Shown piece by piece: positions 1-7,897 of a stretch of 37,733 nucleotides of DNA. The stretch is taken from the NCBI GenBank assembly GCA_964551455.1, contig CAZKDA010000019.1, positions 1 to 37,733 of the forward strand, in the 5' to 3' direction. A model generated the notes under the pieces. It was not told the origin of the DNA, did not search any database, and was given only the letters and a program-made list of their open reading frames with translations. A program made the position numbers and the translations under genes. Source of the stretch: JAHDHW01 sp964551455. GTDB taxonomy: Bacteria > Bacteroidota > Bacteroidia > Chitinophagales > Saprospiraceae. How positions within the stretch are numbered: the stretch's first letter is position 1; every line of letters starts with the position of its first letter.

Positions 1-52
1 AATAATAAGACTTTTTTAACTTATCTTCGTGTCTCCTTTTTTGAGGAACTCC

Positions 53-108
53 AATGGGGTAATGGGGTAATGGGATAATGGGGTAATGGGGTAATGGGGT
101 AATGGGGT
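53..108. repeat. 8-bp tandem repeat (TAATGGGG)x7
   Basis: Seven runs of three or four G are spaced by TAAT (one variant spacer, ATAAT), giving an 8-bp period. It lies in non-coding DNA. The regular G-runs could form a G-quadruplex in the plus strand; that is inference. The period is not a multiple of three, which argues against coding use. Confidence 0.9.
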
Positions 109-115
109 TGATTAG

Positions 116-263
116 ATTAAGGGAACTTCTAAAAATTCAAAAAGCTTAACTGCAAAGATCGCAAGAGCTTGATTATCAGCAATTAAAAACATTTTTCTAT
201 TTGACTGAGATTGTATCTCCCGACTTGTCGGGAGATGAAGCAATTTTTAGAAGTTCCCTTAAT
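116..263. repeat. MITE-like element with 22-bp perfect terminal inverted repeats
   Basis: Positions 116-137 and 242-263 are exact reverse complements (22 bp, core GGGAACTTCTAAAAATT), enclosing about 104 bp. Inside, 215-224 and 227-236 (ATCTCCCGAC / GTCGGGAGAT) form a second perfect hairpin. There is no open frame and no clear target-site duplication. It could be a small non-autonomous transposable element or a structured intergenic palindrome. Confidence 0.6.
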
Positions 264-284
264 TGAGTTATTGGCAACTAGAAA

Positions 285-306
285 CTCCCAACTTCCCAAC
301 TTCCCA
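285..306. repeat. Short array of the CAACTTCC octamer
   Basis: Two to three tandem copies of CAACTTCC. The same octamer recurs at 397-430, and as its reverse complement with one base change at about 5572-5636. Confidence 0.75.
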
Positions 307-315
307 AAGTCGCAA

Positions 316-338
316 AACTTGTGACGCAAGCGGCGTTA
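316..338 (+). repeat. Dispersed 23-bp repeat, copy 1
   Basis: AACTTGTGACGCAAGCGGCG followed by TTA. A second copy at 22412-22434 matches at 20 of 23 positions. Both are intergenic. Confidence 0.5.
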
Positions 339-351
339 TTAGCAAACGTGT

Positions 352-388
352 GCCTGCCTGTATATTTCGGTAGACAGGCTGACGCAGG
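352..388. repeat. Imperfect GC-rich hairpin
   Basis: GCCTGCCTGT on the left pairs imperfectly with ACAGGCTGACGCAGGC on the right, around a loop containing ATATTTCGGT. This is a REP-like palindrome in non-coding DNA of unknown function. Confidence 0.5.
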
Positions 389-396
389 CGGTATCC

Positions 397-430
397 GCAA
401 CTCCGCAACTTCCCAACTTCCCAACTCAAC
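397..430. repeat. CAACTTCC-type octamer array
   Basis: Four consecutive units beginning CAAC (CAACTCCG, CAACTTCC, CAACTTCC, CAACTCAA) in non-coding DNA. It belongs to the same family as 285-306. Confidence 0.75.
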
Positions 431-668
431 AAAAGGAAAAAACCGACTTTAAAACCACCAGATATAATTTAACACAATCTTAAATCGTTTATATCAACAA
501 TTATTGCAATTTCAACCGATCATTACAGCAACTTACGGGCACGTGGCTCGCCGCAAATCCAATAATCATTATAAGTCATCTTTTACAAAAACACACTATC
601 GTTTGAATGCCCAAAATCCATGATTTATTAATGATCCACTTGACACGCCTTCATTTATCATTTAGCTT
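431..668. other. Intergenic stretch with no recognised gene
   Basis: AT-rich sequence with no convincing reading frame, RNA gene or terminator. It leads into the promoter of the DUF4783 gene. Confidence 0.6.
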
Positions 669-676
669 TACATTTG
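669..676 (+). promoter_or_regulatory. Bacteroidota -7 box TACATTTG
   Basis: Exact match to TAnnTTTG, 50 nt upstream of the ATG at 727. No clear -33 TTTG box is present at the usual spacing. Confidence 0.5.
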
Positions 677-726
677 CAAATCCGGGAGGCAAAGGGTTTG
701 CAATATTTAATAAAAATCTTTAAACC

Positions 727-1107
727 ATGACAAATTTAATGTTCGTTCTTTTATTCAGCTCAGCGCTGATACCTGTAAGCGACAACCTGAATGAAATCTC
801 AAAGGCGCTTAGCAGCGGAAATGCTGATGAACTCGCCAGGTATTTCGATGAAAATGTTGAAATTGCAATCTTAGATAAAGAGGATGTTTACAGCAGGGAA
901 GAAGCCAAAAAAGTCGTGAAAAACTTCTTTGCAACTTACAAGCCCAGTGCCTATAGCCAGGTGCATCAGGGAACTTCAAAAGGAAAAGATTCTCAATACA
1001 CCATCGGAAACATGAATGCAAATGGCCAGACTTTCCGGGTTTACGTCTATATGAAAGTGACCGGCGGAAAGTATATCATCCAGGAATTGCGATTTGATAA
1101 GGAATAG
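727..1107 (+). CDS. DUF4783 domain-containing protein
   Basis: The 126-residue protein starts with a short hydrophobic leader (MTNLMFVLLFSSALIP), probably a signal peptide that sends it to the periplasm or outside. The remainder (residues about 20-125) has the helix-rich start and beta-rich C-terminal half (QTFRVYVYMKVTGGKYIIQE) typical of DUF4783, a Bacteroidota family I associate with an NTF2-like fold. The family's function is unknown, and no catalytic motif is visible. The ATG at 727 is preceded by an A-rich leader and a TACATTTG box. A strong hairpin terminator follows and is shared with the convergent neighbour. The length is normal for the family, so the gene looks intact. Confidence 0.85.
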   Translation: MTNLMFVLLFSSALIPVSDNLNEISKALSSGNADELARYFDENVEIAILDKEDVYSREEAKKVVKNFFATYKPSAYSQVHQGTSKGKDSQYTIGNMNANGQTFRVYVYMKVTGGKYIIQELRFDKE

Positions 1108-1132
1108 CCCTTCCGATTTGGAAATAGATGCT

Positions 1133-1172
1133 AAAAAGTGCGATGCTCAAATACCTGAACATCGCACTTTTT
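1133..1172. terminator. Bidirectional hairpin terminator
   Basis: AAAAAGTGCGATG (1133-1145) pairs perfectly with CATCGCACTTTTT (1160-1172) around a 14-nt loop. A-tracts and T-tracts flank it on both sides, so it can terminate both the plus gene ending at 1107 and the minus gene whose stop codon (1172-1174) overlaps the stem edge. Confidence 0.85.
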
Positions 1173-1984
1173 TATTTATTGGGTTTGAAGCTGTTTTCCA
1201 GCACGCCTAGACCAAATAATGCGAAATCGTATTTCACCGGGTCGTCAGCATCAAATTTTCTGAGCTTATCCGTCAGCTCTGCGACGGCCTTCCAGTCGCG
1301 TTGCATTCGCTGTAGCAAGTTGAGGCGCAGCCCTACTCTTTGCACATGGACATCGAGCGGCATCATGAGCTGAGAAGGCTTGATATTATGCCATATCCCG
1401 AAATCAACGCCGTTGTCATCTTTTCTTACCATCCACCGCAAAAACATGTTCAATCGTTTGCAGGAAGCATTTTTTGCAGGCGTCGCGATGTGTTTTCGCG
1501 TACGCGAAGGCGCTCCGGGCAAGCTGAAAAACAACTCGTGAAAACCCGCGATCGCTTTTTCAACGGAAGTGTCTTCCGGAGTTAAATGATTAGAAAAGGC
1601 ATCTTCCAATGATTCGTTTTCCCGATAATATTGCTGCAAAAATTCCAGGAAATAAAGCGTATCGGTAGCCTGAAAGGTGCGGTGTTTAAAACTTAGCAAT
1701 GCTTTTCTATCCTGTTCGCGGTGATTGATGATGAAGTCAAAGGGTTTTCCGCCCATCAGTTCGAGCAGTTGAAGCGACTTGGTAATGATCGTTTCGCGGC
1801 GCCCCCAGGCCAGCATTGCCGTCCAGAAGCCCATGATCTCAATATCCTGCTTCAGGGAAAACCGGTGGGGAATGCTGATGGGATCCGATTTTATGAACTC
1901 AGACCGGTTGAAACGATCAACCAGGTAATCGAGAAATTCTTTCAGTTCATTAGGCTTTTGTACAATTTTGGCAAAATCTGTCAT
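1172..1984 (-). CDS. TIGR02757 family protein
   Basis: About 270 residues from the ATG at 1984. An in-frame ATG at 2020 would add 12 residues (MPKTSVASRFST) that do not look like the family. It matches the Bacteroidota family TIGR02757 (DUF2400), including the segments LKEFLDYLVDRFN, SIPHRF, IEIMGFWTAMLAWGRR, LNMFLRWMVRKDD, GVDFGIW and LMMPLDVHVQRVGLRL near the C-terminus. The R-W-M-V-R and DVHV segments recall helix-hairpin-helix DNA glycosylases, but no function has been established to my knowledge. There is no signal peptide, so it should be cytoplasmic. Its 3' end runs into a shared terminator with the convergent DUF4783 gene. Confidence 0.88.
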   Translation of the reverse strand: MTDFAKIVQKPNELKEFLDYLVDRFNRSEFIKSDPISIPHRFSLKQDIEIMGFWTAMLAWGRRETIITKSLQLLELMGGKPFDFIINHREQDRKALLSFKHRTFQATDTLYFLEFLQQYYRENESLEDAFSNHLTPEDTSVEKAIAGFHELFFSLPGAPSRTRKHIATPAKNASCKRLNMFLRWMVRKDDNGVDFGIWHNIKPSQLMMPLDVHVQRVGLRLNLLQRMQRDWKAVAELTDKLRKFDADDPVKYDFALFGLGVLENSFKPNK

Positions 1985-2065
1985 TGTTGAAAATCGAGAA
2001 GCAACACTTGTTTTCGGCAATCGTTTTATTTGAAATATTTACACAGGAAATACAAAAGAATACTT

Positions 2066-2073
2066 TACTTTTG
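2066..2073 (+). promoter_or_regulatory. Bacteroidota -7 box TACTTTTG
   Basis: Exact TAnnTTTG match, 12 nt before the ATG of a 27-codon frame. Transcription would start almost at the start codon. Confidence 0.4.
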
Positions 2074-2085
2074 CAAACTTAGATC

Positions 2086-2169
2086 ATGACTGCTACATTA
2101 ACATACACCCTCATACTGGCTGCAATTTTTTTCGGAAGAAAAGCACTCAACTTCATGGACGAAGATTGA
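2086..2169 (+). CDS. Possible small membrane protein (27 aa)
   Basis: An ATG at 2086 opens a frame reading MTATLTYTLILAAIFFGRKA then LNFMDED and a TGA stop. The first 16 residues are hydrophobic enough for one membrane segment, followed by a basic GRK and an acidic tail. A perfect TAnnTTTG box lies just upstream. It sits alone on the plus strand between two minus-strand genes. No family is recognised, and a chance frame of this length is possible. The promoter match and membrane-like composition are the only support. Confidence 0.3.
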   Translation: MTATLTYTLILAAIFFGRKALNFMDED

Positions 2170-2209
2170 CCCCCTTCTGAAAAAACAAGTTGCCCATCCA
2201 AATGCCCCA

Positions 2210-2977
2210 TTAATTCTCCACCTTTCCGGGTTGAGGTTTTTTATACATTTCAAACTTCGTCAACCCCATCCGCTGTAAAAAATGGCAGCAGGATACCCGC
2301 AATACGCCTAATCCATACTTCGAGCTTCTCGCAAAATTGATCGAAGAAGCCTCTTCAAAATATTTCGTCGGGCAGGTCACTTCTGCGATCTCAAATCCGG
2401 CGTAAATGATCTGGGAAAGCATTTCATTGTCAAATACAAAATCATCGGAATTTTGGTTGTAATTAATGGAAGTGAGTACTTTCCGGCTGAATGAGCGGTA
2501 TCCGGTATGGTACTCCGACAGTTTGTAATTAACGAGCAAATTTTGTGTAAAAGTCAGCAAACGATTGGCAATGTATTTATACACAGGCATGCCGCCTTTG
2601 AGCGCCCCTTTTCCCAAAATCCTCGAACCCAACACAACGGGATACAAGTCGTCGCCGATGATATTCACCATAGCGGGGATCAGCTTTGGCGTATATTGGT
2701 AATCGGGGTGCAACATGATGATAATGTCGCCGCCGAGTTCCAGCGCTTTGTTGTAAAGGCTTTTCTGATTGCCGCCGTAACCTTTGTTTTTTTCGTGCCG
2801 GATCACGTGCCGGATCCCTATTTTTTCGGCGAGTTCCGAAGTATTGTCTTTGCTGGCGTCGTCGCACAGGATGACTTCATCAACGAGGTTAAACGGAATT
2901 TCGCGGTAGGTTTTTTCCAAAGTCAAAGCCGCATTATATGCGGGAAGCACCACGATCACTTTTTTACCATTGTACAT
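2210..2977 (-). CDS. Glycosyltransferase family 2, DPM1-like
   Basis: The 255-residue GT-A enzyme is related to dolichyl/polyprenyl-phosphate mannosyl or glucosyl transferases. Visible motifs are the N-terminal VIVVLPAYNAALTLEKT strand, the nucleotide-binding CDDASKDNT (residues about 38-46), NKGYGGNQK (64-72), HPDYQYTP (90-97, in place of the usual DxD), GSR, and a later YHTGYRSFSR segment. It has no C-terminal membrane pair, so it is the short soluble form that would work at the inner face of the membrane. It would transfer a sugar from a nucleotide donor to a lipid or protein acceptor; the substrate cannot be read from sequence. A perfect -7 box on the minus strand at 3048-3055 marks its own promoter. 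Confidence 0.88.
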   Translation of the reverse strand: MYNGKKVIVVLPAYNAALTLEKTYREIPFNLVDEVILCDDASKDNTSELAEKIGIRHVIRHEKNKGYGGNQKSLYNKALELGGDIIIMLHPDYQYTPKLIPAMVNIIGDDLYPVVLGSRILGKGALKGGMPVYKYIANRLLTFTQNLLVNYKLSEYHTGYRSFSRKVLTSINYNQNSDDFVFDNEMLSQIIYAGFEIAEVTCPTKYFEEASSINFARSSKYGLGVLRVSCCHFLQRMGLTKFEMYKKPQPGKVEN

Positions 2978-3047
2978 GATTATTGTTCTATTGGTCTGGT
3001 TTGTAACTTTTCAGCACCTTTTATCCGGCATATTTTTAAAAATTGCC

Positions 3048-3055
3048 CAAAGATA
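3048..3055 (-). promoter_or_regulatory. -7 box (TATCTTTG on minus strand)
   Basis: Plus-strand CAAAGATA reads TATCTTTG on the minus strand, an exact TAnnTTTG, 70 nt before the glycosyltransferase ATG (2977). Confidence 0.5.
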
Positions 3056-3136
3056 TAACTATCGCTTCAAAACTCATTTGAATAAGACAAATGAATCCTA
3101 CTGTGTTGAGAAATGGCGAAAATTTATAAAGCCTGC

Positions 3137-4867
3137 TCAGGTCTCGAAAATACACTTTTCGATCTCTTCCCGGAGGCAGGCTGCGAGCGATTTGACATAT
3201 TCTTTTGAAAAATCAAAACGGATTCCGGCAGCGGCGTAAGTATCGGGGATTGTATTCAGGTTGCCGAGTTGAAGGGTTTCTTTGAATTTTTTGATAGTAT
3301 CTTCAGGGTTCTCGCGGTATCGTTTCCAGATAGCCAAAGCGCCCAATTGCGCGAAACCGTATTCGATGAAATAAAACGGCGCTTCAAAAATGTGCAACTG
3401 TCGGTGCCAAAGGCGTTCCGGGTAGTTTTCCAGCCCTGTGGTTTCGACCATCGCGGGTTGGAATTCACGGAAGAGTTCCAGCCAGGTCTGTTCTCTCTCC
3501 GTATTGCTGTGGCTCGGATTGGTATATATCCAATGCTGGAATTTGTCGATCAGCGCAATCCAGGCCAATGAGTGTAGAACCCTTTCCAGTTGTTGGAGCC
3601 TGGCTTGTTTTAAAATATTTGGGTCGTTAAAAAACACTTCCCAGCGCTCCATCGCCAGCATTTCCATAGTCATCGCTGCCAACTCGGCCACTTCTTTAGG
3701 GCTGCGTTTAGTGCTGTTCAAACGATGGTGTTTTGTGTAAAAAGCGTGGATGGCATGGCCGCTTTCATGCGCCAGGATGATCAGGTCTTTTACCGAATGC
3801 GTGGCATTCATGAGCACAAAAGGCACTCCGGACAATGGCAGCGGCATGTTGTACCCTCCGGGCCGTTTTCCTTCGCGGGCATCCAGGTCCAGATTGCCTG
3901 CTTTTTTCATCACGCCGAGACATTCACCAAAATACGGGTCTATCTCCGACAAGCACTCGATTGCTTTATCAATCAACTCATCAGTACTCCCAAAAGGTTT
4001 AAGGGGAGATTTACCATCCATATTCACGTTCAGATCCCAGGGGCGTAGTGTATCCACCTTTAAGGATTTTTGCCTGATCTTGTAAAAAGCATTGAGCAAA
4101 GGGACGATCTCCGATTTTATGCTTTCATGGAAACGAAAGCAATCTTCCGGAGAATAATCGAACCGCCCCAGTTCTTTGAATTTAAAATCGCGGTAATTTT
4201 TGAATCCGGCGTTTTTTGCGATCTGATGGCGCATTTCCAGCAATTCGTTGAATAATGTGTCGAGTTTTGTAGCATTCTGATTAAAACGCTGGTGAATATT
4301 TCTGAAGGCGAGTTCCCGCAAGTCGCGGTCGGTATCTTGTAAAAAATCGCCGGTTTCCTGAATCGTATAGCTTTGTCCGTTGATCTCAACCATCATTTGC
4401 GACATCAGCTTACCATAAGTTTTCGGATGCAGTTTCATCTCCAATTGGAGTTCAACGTTTTCTTCTTTATATAAAGCCAGTGCATTCCGGGCTTCGCGAA
4501 AAAAGATAAAATACTGCGCGGGGTCCAACTGTTTATAAAAAGAGGTATTGAAAAGTTTTTCGTTGAGGCGGTGCTCGGCTTTGATGACTTTTGGAAAAAT
4601 CTGCTGGATGAAGTAATGATAGGCTTCGGTGGCTCTTTCGTCAGCGGTGTTTTGTGTGAAACGGATATAACGCCAGTTCAATTCTTCCTGAACGAGTGAA
4701 TCCAACTCGTTCCAGTTGAATATCCATTGTTCCATGTCGGTTTTGGAAGAAATATCCCGCCGCAGCAGTTCGTCGTAATATGGTTTTAACCTCGACCAGA
4801 CGGTCACTTTGAATTCCTCAGGCAGGAACTCCCTTTGCCTGGGTTCGGGTACGGAAAGTACGCTCAT
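3137..4867 (-). CDS. M3 family oligoendopeptidase (zinc metallopeptidase)
   Basis: The chosen start (ATG at 4867, MSVLSVPEPRQREFLP) gives 576 residues. An upstream in-frame ATG at 4909 would add 14 residues (MPLVVIELRKQKHT) unlike the family. The zinc site is clear: LAHESGHAIHAF (HExxH) about two-thirds along, with a third ligand Glu in EVAELAAMTME some 25 residues later. The enzyme would cleave short peptides in the cytoplasm, since no signal peptide is present. The long helical N-terminal half (ENVELQLEM, FKFKELGRFDY) is normal for oligoendopeptidase F relatives. It lies 105 nt downstream of the DUF5606 gene on the same strand and may be co-transcribed. It looks intact. Confidence 0.93.
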   Translation of the reverse strand: MSVLSVPEPRQREFLPEEFKVTVWSRLKPYYDELLRRDISSKTDMEQWIFNWNELDSLVQEELNWRYIRFTQNTADERATEAYHYFIQQIFPKVIKAEHRLNEKLFNTSFYKQLDPAQYFIFFREARNALALYKEENVELQLEMKLHPKTYGKLMSQMMVEINGQSYTIQETGDFLQDTDRDLRELAFRNIHQRFNQNATKLDTLFNELLEMRHQIAKNAGFKNYRDFKFKELGRFDYSPEDCFRFHESIKSEIVPLLNAFYKIRQKSLKVDTLRPWDLNVNMDGKSPLKPFGSTDELIDKAIECLSEIDPYFGECLGVMKKAGNLDLDAREGKRPGGYNMPLPLSGVPFVLMNATHSVKDLIILAHESGHAIHAFYTKHHRLNSTKRSPKEVAELAAMTMEMLAMERWEVFFNDPNILKQARLQQLERVLHSLAWIALIDKFQHWIYTNPSHSNTEREQTWLELFREFQPAMVETTGLENYPERLWHRQLHIFEAPFYFIEYGFAQLGALAIWKRYRENPEDTIKKFKETLQLGNLNTIPDTYAAAGIRFDFSKEYVKSLAACLREEIEKCIFET

Positions 4868-4972
4868 AGTATGCTTTTGTTTTCTCAGTTCAATGACCAC
4901 GAGGGGCATTCGAAGTATTTATGCAGGAGTTTTTTTTGGTGTTCGGATGTTGTTGCAACTCCTTTCAACGCA

Positions 4973-5431
4973 TCATACTTCTTTTGTTTTCTCTTCTTCT
5001 ATGGGTGTTTCTTCTGACGCATCTTCTTTGTTTTCTACTTCCTCGTCTAAAGATAATAAATTGCGCTCATTCAAAAAATTGAACCACTTGATCACTTTTC
5101 GGATGTCATTTACGCTTACGCGCTCCCGGTCGAATTCGGGCAATATTTTTCCAAAGTATTCCATGATTTCTTCCACCGAAGATTTCTGAGATACCGGCGG
5201 ATTGGTTTCCAACTGCTGAAGCATGGTTTTGAAAACTTCGGTCAGTTCCGCCGTGTCGGTTTCGGTATAGATGCCGAGAGAAGCCAGTGGTGTAAACTGG
5301 TGTTTTCGACCAGAAACAAACTTACCTTTTCCATTGTCGAGATCAGCGACCACCAGGCCGTTGCTTCGGTTGGCTACCAAGCGAAAAAGACCGGACATGC
5401 CGCTCACTGCTACGTATTTTTCTAAATTCAT
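4973..5431 (-). CDS. DUF5606 domain-containing protein
   Basis: 152 residues. The N-terminal 45 residues (MNLEKYVAVSGMSGLFRLVA, NGLVVADLDNGK, RKHQFTPLASLGIYTET) are a compact beta-rich module characteristic of DUF5606, which is confined to Bacteroidota. The middle (VEEIMEYFGKILPEFDRERV, DIRKVIKWFNFLNE) is helical, and the tail is very acidic (EEVENKEDASEETPIEEEK) and probably disordered. It is cytoplasmic and of unknown function. A near-consensus -7 box, TACTTTAG on the minus strand (5458-5465), lies 27 nt upstream of the ATG. The M3 peptidase gene follows on the same strand. Confidence 0.88.
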   Translation of the reverse strand: MNLEKYVAVSGMSGLFRLVANRSNGLVVADLDNGKGKFVSGRKHQFTPLASLGIYTETDTAELTEVFKTMLQQLETNPPVSQKSSVEEIMEYFGKILPEFDRERVSVNDIRKVIKWFNFLNERNLLSLDEEVENKEDASEETPIEEEKTKEV

Positions 5432-5732
5432 CTGCTTGTATTATTGCTTTTAGGCTGCTAAAGTACAAAAACCTGTTAAATTGCCCGGAGCAAATTACAG
5501 CCATTTGAAATTTTTGTCGCAACAATTCATCTGTCGGATTGAGGTTTTAGCCTGGCGAAGAGAGGGATTTGCGGAGTTGTTGAGTTGTTGAAGTGCTGAT
5601 TTGTTGAGTTGTGAAGTTGTGAAGTTGTGAAGTTGGAAACTTTCACATCCACTCATCCCCAATTATCCCCCAGTCTTTCTGGGCTTATCGAAGCTTCAAC
5701 TTAACCAGCTAACAATCCTCAATATCCCTTTT
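5432..5732. other. Intergenic region with octamer array
   Basis: It contains the DUF5606 promoter region (5458-5465), then a GTTGTGAA octamer array (5572-5636). Toward 5732 there is only a weak CCCAG/CTGGG hairpin near 5670 downstream of the E1 beta gene. No gene is seen. Confidence 0.6.
5572..5636. repeat. 8-bp tandem repeat (GTTGTGAA)n with degenerate flank
   Basis: Three clean GTTGTGAA units (about 5608-5632) are preceded by degenerate GTTGTTGA-like units. Rotated, the unit is TGAAGTTG, differing by one base from GGAAGTTG, the reverse complement of the CAACTTCC arrays at 285-430. It is non-coding. Confidence 0.8.
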
Positions 5733-6719
5733 TCAATATCGAAACAAAGATTTTAACTTCTCCCGGAACCTCTCCACCGGCAGGAAATTTTCTTCCAGTG
5801 CGGCTGTAAACGGAACCGGCGTATCAAGGCTGCCGCAACGCACCACCGGCGCATCAAGGTATTCAAACAGATGTTCCGAAATATAAGCTGAAACCTCCCC
5901 GCCAAGGCCGCCAAAGATCGTATCTTCGTGCAACAGGATCACCTTGCCCGTCTTTTTTACGGTTGCAGCTATCGCCTCAAGATCCAATGGCAACAGGGTT
6001 CGCAGGTCAATGATCTCTGCATCGATATTTTCTTCCTCAACGATCTTTTTCGCCCAGTGAACACCCATTCCGTAAGTGATGACCGAAACTTCGCTGCCTT
6101 CCCTGATGGTTTTTGCTTTTCCGATCTCTACCGTGTAATACTCGTCGGGGACTATGCCGCTGTTGCTTCTGTAAAGCCCTTTATGCTCAAAATACATCAC
6201 GGGATTCGGATCTTCGAATGCAGCTAAAAGTAACCCTTTCGCATCGTAGGCATCGGAAGGATACAACACTTTAAGCCCAGGCGTATGAGCAAACCATGCT
6301 TCGTTGCTCTGGGAATGGAATGGCCCCGCTCCTACTCCGCCGCCGCACGGCATGCGCACCACCACGTCAGCATTTTCGCCCCAGCGGTAATGCAATTTTG
6401 CCAGGTTGTTGATGATCTGGTTGAAGCCGCAGGTGACAAAATCGGCAAACTGCATTTCGATCATGGCTTTGTAATTTTTCAGGCTCAAACCCAAACCGAT
6501 GCCGATTATTGCGCTTTCGCATAGCGGCGTGTTGCGAACCCGTTCTTTTCCAAATTCCGTCACAAAACCTTCGGTGATTTTAAAAACGCCGCCGTATTCC
6601 GCAATATCCTGCCCCATGAGGATCAGGTTATCGTGCTTCCGCATGGCCAGTTTCAAACCTTCCGAGAGCGCATCGACAAACCTTCGCTCAGTCGATTTTG
6701 AAGGATCCGGGTGTATCAC
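5733..6719 (-). CDS. 2-oxoacid dehydrogenase E1 component, beta subunit
   Basis: The 328-residue protein is the beta chain of a heterotetrameric thiamine-diphosphate E1, which decarboxylates a branched-chain 2-oxoacid or pyruvate and passes the acyl group to lipoyl-E2. The family pattern is clear: FVDALSEGLKLAMRKHDN, MGQDIAEYGGVFKITEG, the cofactor-activating Glu region TPLCESAIIGIGLGLSL, MPCGGGVGAGPFHSQSNEAW, and a transketolase C-terminal domain (VSVITYGMGVHWAKKIVEEE, IDLRTLLPLDLEAI, EDTIFGGLGGEV). It starts 9 nt after the alpha-subunit stop, so the two are translationally close in one operon. No E2 or E3 gene is in the window. The sequence resembles branched-chain-type E1 more than PDH, but the substrate is uncertain. 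Confidence 0.92.
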   Translation of the reverse strand: MIHPDPSKSTERRFVDALSEGLKLAMRKHDNLILMGQDIAEYGGVFKITEGFVTEFGKERVRNTPLCESAIIGIGLGLSLKNYKAMIEMQFADFVTCGFNQIINNLAKLHYRWGENADVVVRMPCGGGVGAGPFHSQSNEAWFAHTPGLKVLYPSDAYDAKGLLLAAFEDPNPVMYFEHKGLYRSNSGIVPDEYYTVEIGKAKTIREGSEVSVITYGMGVHWAKKIVEEENIDAEIIDLRTLLPLDLEAIAATVKKTGKVILLHEDTIFGGLGGEVSAYISEHLFEYLDAPVVRCGSLDTPVPFTAALEENFLPVERFREKLKSLFRY

Positions 6720-6728
6720 TTTTTGAGA

Positions 6729-7733
6729 CTAGGGTGCATAGACGTCAGCCAGTTCCGTTGCAGTGTCGGGAGTGATTTTAGGTTCGTTGAAAGCGATTTC
6801 GAGGCCGCGTTCTATCTCCTTTTTAAATTCACTGCGGATCGCCGCTATTTTGGCTTCCGTCAGGATATTTTCCTCCAGCAGCCAGTTTTCAAAATTGCTG
6901 ATCGGGTCTTTTTTTGCCCAGGCGTCCATCAATTCGATGGGAACGTATTTGGTGCCGGAGGCTTCCTCATGGCCGCGCATTCGAAAAGTCATACATTCCA
7001 GCAGAACGGGTTCGGGTTTTTTCCGAAGCTCGGCAGCCAGTTTTGAAATGGTGTTGTAAACTTCCAGGATGTTATTCCCGTCGATCACCAGCGAGCGCAT
7101 ACCATATCCGATACCATGATCGGCCAGGCGTTTGGCGCGGTATTGTTCCGAAGTGGGCGTGGACAACCCGTAACCGTTGTTTTCAATCAAAAAGATCACG
7201 GGCAACTGCCATACGGCAGCGACATTCAGGGCTTCGTGGAATTCTCCCTGGCTGGTTCCACCTTCACCGGTAAAAGCCAGTGAAACCTGTTTTTCCTTTC
7301 CCAGCTTATTGGCCAAAGCTACACCGGCAGCCAGCGAAAGTTGCGGCCCCAGGTGGGAGATCATCCCCACGATATTGTATTCTTTTGTACCAAAATGAAA
7401 AGAACGGTCGCGCCCTTTCGTAAAGCCCATCGCCTTACCCTGCCATTGGCAAAACAGCCGCTCCAGCGGGATCTGGCGAGTGGTGAAAACACCCAGGTTT
7501 CGATGCATGGTGAAAATGAACTCTTCGGGTTGCAAGGCAGCGGCAGCACCCACCGAGATGGCTTCCTGGCCGATGCCCGAAAACCACTTGCTGATCTTCC
7601 CCTGCCGCAGCAGGATGAGCATTTTCTCTTCGATCATCCTGGGTTTTAACAGTTGCCGGTAGAGTTCAACCAGTTTTTTATTAGTTAGTTTTTCTCTTTT
7701 AAAATCCATTATTGTTGCCGTAGAGGTTTCCAT
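6729..7733 (-). CDS. 2-oxoacid dehydrogenase E1 component, alpha subunit
   Basis: 334 residues. The thiamine-diphosphate binding motif is seen as FTGEGGTSQGEFHEALN followed by IENNGYGLST, the GDG...NN pattern with Glu in place of the usual Asp. The substrate and phosphorylation-loop region is FRMRGHEEASGTKYVP. The N-terminal LYRQLLKPRMIEEKMLILLR and FSGIGQEAISVGAAAAL are typical of branched-chain-type E1 alpha. It is the first gene of the alpha-beta operon. A perfect minus-strand -7 box (TACCTTTG, 7766-7773) lies 33 nt before the ATG at 7733; an internal Met (MDFKREKL, ATG at 7709) is an alternative start. The gene diverges from the dienelactone hydrolase gene at 7898. Confidence 0.92.
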   Translation of the reverse strand: METSTATIMDFKREKLTNKKLVELYRQLLKPRMIEEKMLILLRQGKISKWFSGIGQEAISVGAAAALQPEEFIFTMHRNLGVFTTRQIPLERLFCQWQGKAMGFTKGRDRSFHFGTKEYNIVGMISHLGPQLSLAAGVALANKLGKEKQVSLAFTGEGGTSQGEFHEALNVAAVWQLPVIFLIENNGYGLSTPTSEQYRAKRLADHGIGYGMRSLVIDGNNILEVYNTISKLAAELRKKPEPVLLECMTFRMRGHEEASGTKYVPIELMDAWAKKDPISNFENWLLEENILTEAKIAAIRSEFKKEIERGLEIAFNEPKITPDTATELADVYAP

Positions 7734-7765
7734 GATCCGGAATTAAAGTGATTATTTTTTCGCCG

Positions 7766-7773
7766 CAAAGGTA
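7766..7773 (-). promoter_or_regulatory. -7 box (TACCTTTG on minus strand) for the E1 operon
   Basis: CAAAGGTA on the plus strand is an exact TAnnTTTG on the minus strand, 33 nt upstream of the E1 alpha ATG. Confidence 0.55.
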
Positions 7774-7897
7774 ATGCAAAACGTTGCAGAAAGTTTTAGT
7801 TTTCAAACAGTGTTTTGAACGATATTTACCAAAAGTAGTTCGCATTTTTCAGGGTTTATTGTAGCTTTAAACATTCCTTTACCAAATACCGGTTATC

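Noticed and set aside
2507..3058. Long open frame antisense to the glycosyltransferase (similar ones oppose most genes here)
   Set aside because: It opposes a clear GT2 gene, matches no family, and its length is explained by the codon composition of the real gene.
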